A DNA stretch of 11,472 nt from Opitutia bacterium UBA7441 (GTDB lineage: Bacteria > Verrucomicrobiota > Verrucomicrobiia > Opitutales > Coraliomargaritaceae). Within the stretch, counting starts at the first letter, position 1. Each line of letters opens with the position of its first letter. The notes beneath the pieces were generated by a model, which was not told the DNA's origin, did no database searches, and was given only the letters and a program-made list of their open reading frames with translations. This document shows positions 6,245 to 11,472 of this stretch, one piece after another. Location: the NCBI GenBank assembly GCA_002480015.1, contig DLQD01000014.1, positions 1 to 11,472 on the forward strand, written 5' to 3'. The translations under genes and the position numbers were made by a program.

Positions 6245-7621
6245 CTAACGATTGCGGCCGCGGCTGCGATTGCTGCGGGGGGCATTGGCTGCCTTCTGGA
6301 AGCCGCCGCTGGGACGGCTGTCGCTGCGGGGCTTGGGCTTGCCGCCGCCTGGGCGGGGGCCTCGGCCGCCTCCGCCGCCACGCGGGCCGCGATTACCCCC
6401 GCCTCCGCCACCTTGTTTGGGCTTTTGGGCAGGCGCACCGCTGGTGTGGTGATGCTCGATCTGCTGTGCGTGGTAGCCGTGGCTATTCATCACGGGCACG
6501 GGGCGCTTGATCAGTTTTTCCACTTGGCGTAAGAGGGCGACTTCGTCTTCGGAGCAAAAGGAGAGGGCCTTGCCGCTCTCGCCAGCCCGGGCGGTCCGGC
6601 CAATGCGGTGCACGTAGGCGTCCGACTCCATGGGAAGGTCAAAGTTGATGACCAAAGTAATATTCTTAACGTCGATCCCGCGGGAGGCGACGTCCGTCGC
6701 GACCAGCACGCGAACCCTGCCGCGTTTGTAGTCATCGAGCGTCTTTTGGCGGGCGTTTTGAGATTTGTTGCCGTGGAGCGAGTCCGCCTCAATGCCGACG
6801 CTGCAGAGCTTTTTCGCGAGGTTTTTTGCGCCGTGTTTTGTGCGGCTAAAAATTAGGCTAAGTTCATTATTGTTAGCTTTTTCGGTGTGTTCTTTGAGCA
6901 GGTCGAGAAGAAGGTTTTGTTTGTCGGCTTTTTTAACGAAGAGCACGTGTTGGTCGATTTTTTCGGCAGTGGTACCTTGTGGCGCGATGCGAATTTCCTT
7001 TGGGTTATGGAGTAAGCTATTGGCCAACTCTGTGATCTCGGGTGCCATGGTGGCGGAGAAAAGCAAGGTGTGGCGCTGTTGCGGTATGGCGGCGGCGATC
7101 TTGCGGATGTCGCGAATGAAGCCCATGTCGAGCATGCGGTCGGCTTCGTCGAGGATGAACGTGTCGACTTGCGAGATATCGATGTGGCCTTGCTGCTTCA
7201 GATCGAGCAAGCGGCCGACGGTGGCCACGAGTACATCGAGTCCTCCGTAGAGGGTTTTGATTTGCGGCTTTTCAGAGACGCCGCCGAAGACCATGCCGAT
7301 TTTAAGGCCGAGGCCCTCGCCGTAGGTTTTGAAGCTTTCAGTCACCTGCACCGCGAGTTCGCGAGTGGGGGTAAGGATGAGGCAGCGCACGCCCCGGCGA
7401 AAGGGCTTACGCGGATTCCGGGCGAAGCCGTCGAGCACGGGTAGTGCGAAGGCAGCGGTTTTACCCGTGCCGGTCTGAGCGCAGGCGAGTAAGTCATGGC
7501 CTTCGAGAAGAACTGGAATGGCTTGAGCCTGGATGGGTGAAGGCGTGGTGTAGCCTTTGGCGCTGAGCGCACGTTGAATCGGATCCGCCAAGGCAAGATC
7601 CTGAAATGTTATTTCGGACAT
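6245..7621 (-). CDS. DEAD-box ATP-dependent RNA helicase, RhlE-like
   Basis: A 458-aa cytoplasmic helicase that unwinds RNA duplexes with ATP, probably acting in ribosome assembly or mRNA turnover. The motifs are in order: Q motif (F6, PSPIQ 27-31), Walker A AQTGTGKT (48-55), PTRELA (85-90), GG (113-114), DEAD (158-161), SAT (189-191), LIFSRTK (256-262), ATDVASRGID (308-317) and HRIGRTARAG (338-347). Motif Ib reads TVGR (134-137) where TPGR is usual. After residue 375 there is a low-complexity tail rich in Gly, Arg, Lys and Pro, with a GGGGGG run (404-409) and RGG-like repeats, typical of RhlE-type RNA-binding tails. The ATG at 7621 has no Shine-Dalgarno sequence. A 183-nt spacer separates it from the oxidoreductase upstream, so it probably has its own promoter. 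RhlE is preferred over DeaD/CsdA because of the short length and tail; the exact orthologue is uncertain. Confidence 0.93.
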   Translation of the reverse strand: MSEITFQDLALADPIQRALSAKGYTTPSPIQAQAIPVLLEGHDLLACAQTGTGKTAAFALPVLDGFARNPRKPFRRGVRCLILTPTRELAVQVTESFKTYGEGLGLKIGMVFGGVSEKPQIKTLYGGLDVLVATVGRLLDLKQQGHIDISQVDTFILDEADRMLDMGFIRDIRKIAAAIPQQRHTLLFSATMAPEITELANSLLHNPKEIRIAPQGTTAEKIDQHVLFVKKADKQNLLLDLLKEHTEKANNNELSLIFSRTKHGAKNLAKKLCSVGIEADSLHGNKSQNARQKTLDDYKRGRVRVLVATDVASRGIDVKNITLVINFDLPMESDAYVHRIGRTARAGESGKALSFCSEDEVALLRQVEKLIKRPVPVMNSHGYHAQQIEHHHTSGAPAQKPKQGGGGGGNRGPRGGGGGRGPRPGGGKPKPRSDSRPSGGFQKAANAPRSNRSRGRNR

Positions 7622-7663
7622 ATAAGTGGGTGCGCCGATATTGAATTCGCGGGCGCGGGTGCG

Positions 7664-7711
7664 ATCGATGACGGTTGTGTGAATCTTAAATCAACCGCTC
7701 ATCGATGACGG
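7664..7711. repeat. 11-bp direct repeat upstream of the helicase gene
   Basis: ATCGATGACGG occurs at 7664-7674 and again at 7701-7711, start-to-start distance 37 bases, in the 183-nt spacer before the helicase start. ATCGAT is itself palindromic. The same spacer holds a small hairpin GCACA-AACGA-TGTGC (7731-7745). The position would suit a regulator binding upstream of the helicase promoter, but no -35/-10 pair was clear, so a regulatory role is inference. Nothing else was seen in the spacer. Confidence 0.35.
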
Positions 7712-7804
7712 ACCGAAACAAGTTGGCGGTGCACAAACGATGTGCGCTCACCGGAAAGTGCGGGACAAAGACGCCTTATCCTGGGAATAGCAAGCTTTCT
7801 TATT

Positions 7805-9187
7805 TCACAGCTCATCGGCGATAGCTTCCAGCGGGTAGCTCCAGATCTCGGAGAGGGTGGGGTGGTACCAGTGCACTTTTAGTAGATCCTTGACTGTGGC
7901 CTTTAGTGTGACTGCGACGGCCATAGCGTGTATCAGTTCGCCGCCGTCTTTGCTGACGCATTCGGCTCCCAGGATAACGCCCGTTGCGCGCTCGGCGAAT
8001 ACTTTGACGTAGCCAGCCTTGGCTTCCATCAGAATGGATTTGCCATGATCGTCGAAGGGGTAGTCGGCGCTCAAGTAGTCGACGCCCCGCGCCTTGAGTT
8101 GGGCTTCGCTCAGGCCGACGCTACCGACCTGTGGGTCAGTGAAGACGACGCTGAGCAAGTTATCGTAGTTCACGGGGGCGGCGGCACGTCCGGTGGCGTG
8201 GCGTGCGGCGAGCTCGCCTTGCATAATTGCGATATGAACGATCTCGTGCGGACCTGTGACGTCACCGCAGGCGTAGATGCGCGGGTTACTGGTCTGTTGC
8301 AGAGCAGAGCAGATAATTTTACCATCCTCACCTGTAGTCACGTTAGCAGCTTTAAGGCCGAGCTTCGCGGTGGCGGCTTGACGGCCGAGCGCGTTAACAA
8401 GGTAGGAGGCTTCGGCTATGCGTTGAATGCCCTCGTGTCGAAAGGTGACGATGAACTGGCCGTCAATGTGAGTGACGTTTTCCAACTGGGTGCCGGTATA
8501 GAGTTCAATGCCTTCGTCGCGGAACTTTTGCTGAATGACCCTGGCGGCCTCTGGCGATATTTCTTTCAGGATGTGAGGGCTACGTTGGATTTGTATGATC
8601 TCGCTGCCCATACGGCGGAGGAACTGCGCGAGCTCGGATGCGACGATGCCGCCTCCGAGGACGATTACTTTTTCGGGGAGGAAATCGAGGTCGAGTAGAT
8701 CGTCACTCGTCCAGTAGGGCACGTCTTTAAGGCCTGGTATCTCTGGGGTGGATACAACGGATCCGGTTGCGATCATAAAGTGATCGGCAGTCAGCCGGGT
8801 GCCGTCGGTGAGTTCGACGGTTTGTTCGTCGATAAACCTGGCATGGCTGCGGAAAAGGGTGAAGCGATCGCTGTGGAGTTGCTCTTGGCGATAGTCGGCG
8901 AACTCTTGTATAATATCGAGCTTACGCTGGTGGACTGCGGCCATATCTGCTGCAGCTTCGGGGATCTTGAGACCGAAGGCCTTGCCCTGTTGAGCAAGGT
9001 GAAGCACTTCAGCGGAGTAAATGAGTGTTTTGGAGGGCATACAGCCTCGAAGGATGCAGAGACCACCGAGCGTCTCGGCTCCGTCAACGATGGCGACGTG
9101 TTGGTAAACTTCCCGCGCAGTGCGGGCGGCAGCGTAGCCTCCGCTGCCGCCCCCGAGCACGAGGTAGTCAAAGTGTGTTTGGCTCAT
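7805..9187 (-). CDS. FAD-dependent pyridine nucleotide-disulfide oxidoreductase (Lpd/MerA-like)
   Basis: A 460-aa class I flavoprotein disulfide reductase, cytoplasmic and expected to work as a homodimer. FAD binds at GGGSGG (12-17) and NPRIYACGDV (301-310). The redox disulfide is Cys44-Cys49 in GGLCILRGCMPSK, where classic members have GGTCxNxGCxPSK. The dimer-interface His-Glu pair is in HPTLSE (442-447). The nucleotide fold reads GGGIVASE (178-185), with Ala where NADH enzymes usually have Gly, and the second strand ends in IQRS (200-203) with Arg instead of the acidic residue. Both suggest NADPH. There is no N-terminal metal-binding domain and no C-terminal Cys pair, so it is not a true mercuric reductase; a lipoyl dehydrogenase role is unlikely without a 2-oxoacid complex nearby. 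The start overlaps the ligase stop in ATGA, and GAGGA (9197-9201) is its Shine-Dalgarno sequence. The substrate is unknown. Confidence 0.88.
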   Translation of the reverse strand: MSQTHFDYLVLGGGSGGYAAARTAREVYQHVAIVDGAETLGGLCILRGCMPSKTLIYSAEVLHLAQQGKAFGLKIPEAAADMAAVHQRKLDIIQEFADYRQEQLHSDRFTLFRSHARFIDEQTVELTDGTRLTADHFMIATGSVVSTPEIPGLKDVPYWTSDDLLDLDFLPEKVIVLGGGIVASELAQFLRRMGSEIIQIQRSPHILKEISPEAARVIQQKFRDEGIELYTGTQLENVTHIDGQFIVTFRHEGIQRIAEASYLVNALGRQAATAKLGLKAANVTTGEDGKIICSALQQTSNPRIYACGDVTGPHEIVHIAIMQGELAARHATGRAAAPVNYDNLLSVVFTDPQVGSVGLSEAQLKARGVDYLSADYPFDDHGKSILMEAKAGYVKVFAERATGVILGAECVSKDGGELIHAMAVAVTLKATVKDLLKVHWYHPTLSEIWSYPLEAIADEL

Positions 9188-10641
9188 TTTTCTTTTTCCT
9201 CATAAGGCTTAGTAAAGAAAGGCACCCTACGTTCGCTCTCTGGGGTGACTAGTTGTGGTCGTGCCGCATCGACCTCGTCGATTTTGCTACGACTCAATTC
9301 GCCCCAACGTAGGGCGCTGAAGAAAATTACAAAGAAGCTGCAGAATACACTGGGTGACATGAAGGGCGTATCGACACACGCGAGCACGAGTACGGCTCCA
9401 CATCCAATTAAAAGATGGTTAGTTAGGCGTATATTATGCCTCCTGCGGGTGTAGTGTAGAATAAAGGCGATCAAGAACCCGAGAACAATGAGGCAGCCAA
9501 AGACTCCGAGCTCGGCTAGAAACTGAAGGAGGTCGGATGTGGCGCGTTCGGCTGGCTGCCCAAAAAGCGTGTCGCTACCGTAGAAAGGGAGTAACCTACC
9601 ATAACTGTCGAAGCCCCAACCGAAGATGGGGTTCTCTTGGAACAAGTGCCAAGCGGCCCGACGCAAGTCAGTGCTTTCAGCGGGGAACGCGTTGTCCTCG
9701 AAGATGCGTATGAAACCAAGGGCAAGTGCGATAGAGGCGGCCAGTCCGCTGCTGGTAGAGATCGCCTTACGGTGGATATCGTTTGAGTTCGCTAAAAAGT
9801 GGACTGCGAGGATGAGCAGCATAATCGAGAGCGTCAGCAAAAGGATGGCGGATGGGAGAGGCGCATCAACGATCAGGCCAGACACGCCCAGAAGCGTCCC
9901 TCCGGTTAAATACCAAGGTCCGATGGAGTGAATAAAAGTAGGGTTGTCCTCATAGCGGGTCGAGAGAAGTGCCATTGCAAAGCAGGCGCAGCACCACAGT
10001 ATCGCGAAGGCTGCCCAGTGTCCATCATAGGGGAAAAAGGCAAAGAAATCCTCCGAGCCGGTGCCACGCGTGAAGAGTGGTTTGGCCAGCCCCAGGCCTT
10101 TCTGGATAAAACCGAAGACCGCGACGAGCACTGAGCCGAAGCAGAGCCAAGGCAGGAGGCGCTCGAAAAAGGAGCGTGACTTGGGCACGATGTAGAGCGA
10201 AGTCGTCAGAATGTAGGCCGCGCTGAAGCCGAAGAGGACGAGCCATGTTCCCGTCTCGGCCGCTGAAGTGGGGCGCCAAGTATTGATTGGTTCTAGAACA
10301 TGATAGGTCAGCTTGCCGATATCGATTGTGGCCAGCGGGTTTTGGGTAAGACCTATGATGAATTGAAGCGTGAGTATCCAGGCGGGTGCAGTGCACATCC
10401 AGAATTTAGGCCATAGTAGGTCGACGAAAAAAGGATGGGTCTGTTCGTGGGTTTTGAGGATGACAGGCGTTAAACACCCGAGGATCAGCAGGCAGCCCAG
10501 CAGCCAAAAAGAGCGGGGGTCGCCAAGCCAAAAAACGAGGAGGGACAGCAGGAGCATGACTCCGAAGAGGATGGCTTCGGCGGGAGTGAAGTTGTCGCGA
10601 AGTAGCTTATCTCGCGGGAGGAGTTGTGGGGTTTCGTCCAA
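9184..10641 (-). CDS. O-antigen ligase/polymerase family membrane protein
   Basis: A polytopic inner-membrane protein of 485 aa with about 11-12 hydrophobic helices and a 40-residue charged C-terminal tail. The family mark is the segment from Arg327 to Tyr354 (LRRAAWHLFQENPIFGWGFD and on), which corresponds to the 'R..lW..al..f..hPl.G.G..nf' region of the Wzy_C/WaaL fold, followed by LLQFLAELGVFG (371-382), like the 'yl..l.ElG..G' helix. A long periplasmic loop lies in between. Relatives ligate or polymerise lipid-linked glycans, or glycosylate proteins. No glycosyltransferases are in this window, so the acceptor cannot be named. A TAA stands 9 bases upstream of the start in frame, so the first possible start is the TTG at 10641; the first ATG (Met29) would delete half of helix 1, so TTG is preferred. 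It sits 17 nt after the DJ-1 stop and overlaps the next gene by 4 nt. Confidence 0.8.
   Translation of the reverse strand: MDETPQLLPRDKLLRDNFTPAEAILFGVMLLLSLLVFWLGDPRSFWLLGCLLILGCLTPVILKTHEQTHPFFVDLLWPKFWMCTAPAWILTLQFIIGLTQNPLATIDIGKLTYHVLEPINTWRPTSAAETGTWLVLFGFSAAYILTTSLYIVPKSRSFFERLLPWLCFGSVLVAVFGFIQKGLGLAKPLFTRGTGSEDFFAFFPYDGHWAAFAILWCCACFAMALLSTRYEDNPTFIHSIGPWYLTGGTLLGVSGLIVDAPLPSAILLLTLSIMLLILAVHFLANSNDIHRKAISTSSGLAASIALALGFIRIFEDNAFPAESTDLRRAAWHLFQENPIFGWGFDSYGRLLPFYGSDTLFGQPAERATSDLLQFLAELGVFGCLIVLGFLIAFILHYTRRRHNIRLTNHLLIGCGAVLVLACVDTPFMSPSVFCSFFVIFFSALRWGELSRSKIDEVDAARPQLVTPESERRVPFFTKPYEEKEK
9197..9201 (-). promoter_or_regulatory. Shine-Dalgarno-like GAGGA before the oxidoreductase start
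   Basis: The minus strand reads GAGGA followed by nine bases and then the ATG at 9187. It lies inside the last codons of the ligase-like gene (YEEKEK). With the 4-nt ATGA overlap it supports coupled translation of the two genes and supports the chosen start. Confidence 0.55.
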
Positions 10642-10658
10642 TTTTAATTATGTGTCTT

Positions 10659-11225
10659 CTAAGTGGGGCTTTGGGTGGTCGGGTGTGACCAGCAGATGGA
10701 TGTTGCAATCTTGTGGGCGCAGCCCTGGCCGCAGAGGGCGCTGACGACAGCCAGAGCAAATTCGGTTGCTGTGCCGGCACCTTGTGAAGTGATGAAGTGG
10801 CCATCGATGACGACCGATTCGTCGCGCGCAGCGCTGAGTTCATCGCTTGTGCTGGGGTGGGCGGTGTAGGCGATATCCTGGTGCAATCCAGCATCGAGTA
10901 GCAGTAGGGGCGCCGCACAAATGGCGGCGACGAGTCTTTCGTTCTCATGGTGGCGGCGCAGGCACTTGATGATACGGATGTCGTCCCGCAGTTGTATGAT
11001 GCCGGGACCGCCAGGAAGGATCACTGCATCGAAGACCTCTTCCTCCAGATCGCTTAGCAGGTTTGTCGCTTGCAGGGTGATGCCGTTCCGGCCGGTAACA
11101 AGCAGTCCTGTGTCCGTGCTGGCCTGGATGACTTGGACGCCCGCTCTGACCAAAAGGTCGATCGGAGCGACCGCTTCGATTTCTTCAAAGCCGGGGTGAA
11201 GGATCATCAAGGCGCGTGGTGTCAT
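10659..11225 (-). CDS. DJ-1/PfpI (ThiJ/YajL-like) family protein
   Basis: A 188-aa cytoplasmic protein of the DJ-1 superfamily, a flavodoxin-like alpha/beta fold. The first strand is followed by GFEEIEAVAPIDLLVRAG (12-29), where Glu17 corresponds to the conserved acid near the active-site Cys. VILPGGPG (68-75) is the typical second strand and turn. The nucleophile-elbow Cys103 sits in AAICAAP (100-106). DGHFITSQGAGTATEFALAV (141-160) matches the DJ-1/YajL C-terminal block. Length is normal for YajL-type proteins. Members act in oxidative-stress protection or as glyoxalase/deglycase-type enzymes; which one applies here cannot be told. The ATG overlaps the stop of the upstream hydrolase as ATGA, and a strong Shine-Dalgarno AAGGAGA (11232-11238) precedes it. 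The O-antigen ligase-like gene follows after 17 nt, so the four genes probably form one transcript. Confidence 0.9.
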   Translation of the reverse strand: MTPRALMILHPGFEEIEAVAPIDLLVRAGVQVIQASTDTGLLVTGRNGITLQATNLLSDLEEEVFDAVILPGGPGIIQLRDDIRIIKCLRRHHENERLVAAICAAPLLLLDAGLHQDIAYTAHPSTSDELSAARDESVVIDGHFITSQGAGTATEFALAVVSALCGQGCAHKIATSICWSHPTTQSPT

Positions 11226-11472
11226 TTAAGGTCTCCTTTTAGAAAAGGGATAACGGTGTCCCAGTACGTCTGACCCGCCAGTTCGATGAGGTTGCCGTGG
11301 CCGGCGCCTTCGACGAAGAAGCGGTGTTTGGATCCTTCGATCGCGTCCCAGTTTTTCAGTGCATGACTGAAGGGGACGGTGCGGTCCTCCGTGCCGTGAA
11401 TCAGAAGCACCGGGCTCTGGATTTGAGGTAGACGTGCGTAGTTATCAAACTTATCCCATGGCAGCATTTTTA
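11222..11472 (-). CDS. Alpha/beta hydrolase, C-terminal part (cut by window edge)
   Basis: The last 83 codons of a gene that continues past the right edge; the frame is open to the window end. It shows the C-terminal half of an alpha/beta hydrolase: a strand and loop SPVLLIHGTEDRTVPF with the catalytic Asp of the HGxxD motif, then FFVEGAGHGNL with the catalytic His. The nucleophile Ser lies outside the window. The pattern fits serine-aminopeptidase or BEM46/ABHD17-like hydrolases, so an esterase, lipase or acyl-hydrolase role is possible. Its TGA overlaps the DJ-1 start codon (ATGA), making it the first visible gene of the operon. Met at 11465-11467 is internal, not a start, because family members carry about 150-200 further residues upstream. 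Confidence 0.85.
   Translation of the reverse strand, partial: KMLPWDKFDNYARLPQIQSPVLLIHGTEDRTVPFSHALKNWDAIEGSKHRFFVEGAGHGNLIELAGQTYWDTVIPFLKGDLK
11232..11238 (-). promoter_or_regulatory. Strong Shine-Dalgarno for the DJ-1 gene inside the hydrolase 3' end
   Basis: The minus strand reads AAGGAGA, six bases before the ATG at 11225. It lies within the last codons of the hydrolase. Together with the ATGA overlap it suggests translational coupling. It contrasts with the starts at 536, 3737, 4230, 5631 and 7621, where no such motif is seen. Confidence 0.7.

Noticed and set aside
6250..6450. GC-rich plus-strand frames opposite the helicase tail as small genes
   Set aside because: They are the antisense of the Gly/Arg/Pro-rich tail and have only low-complexity Ala/Pro or Arg/Cys translations.
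7805..9187. Calling the flavoenzyme mercuric reductase or the lipoyl dehydrogenase of a 2-oxoacid complex
   Set aside because: No metal-binding N-terminal domain, no C-terminal Cys pair, no mer or pdh genes nearby, and an atypical CILRGC motif.

Overview
The window reads as ordinary chromosomal DNA from a Gram-negative bacterium, most plausibly a marine or aquatic Verrucomicrobium of the Opitutae/Puniceicoccales kind. This placement is an inference. It rests on the overall gene style, mostly leaderless or Shine-Dalgarno-poor first genes, an IS4-type transposase remnant carrying the 'LVANCMDWA' signature, and an intergenic 'ACCACGGAG...ACACGGAGG' phrase. No marker gene here settles the taxonomy.

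Left part (1-3737). A plus-strand gene may end at position 46. Facing it are two minus-strand genes: a large secreted or periplasmic M16 zinc peptidase (1030 aa, with an unassigned C-terminal domain) and, downstream, an unrecognised 149-aa soluble protein.

Middle (3738-6244). The divergent spacer between the peptidase and an NCS1-type nucleobase permease holds a degenerate mobile element of about 310 bp. Its 16-bp terminal inverted repeats match at 15 of 16 positions, it has a subterminal hairpin, and it carries a heavily deleted IS4-family transposase. The permease is followed after 18 nt by a 66-aa two-helix membrane protein that looks like a partner subunit. Next come a 19-bp perfect inverted repeat enclosing about 185 bp of non-coding DNA and a minus-strand tRNA-Gly(CCC).

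Right part (6245-11472), all on the minus strand. A probable operon reads alpha/beta hydrolase (cut by the window edge) -> DJ-1/PfpI protein -> O-antigen ligase-like membrane protein -> FAD disulfide oxidoreductase. Two junctions are ATGA overlaps and one is a 17-nt gap in front of a probable TTG start. After a 183-nt spacer comes a RhlE-like DEAD-box RNA helicase with an Arg/Gly-rich tail.

I see no defence island, prophage, CRISPR array or clearly new multi-gene system. The points most worth a second look are the decayed IS/MITE-like element, the permease plus small-protein pair, the C-terminal extension of the M16 peptidase, the 19-bp inverted-repeat unit, and the unusual gene mix in the translationally coupled operon.
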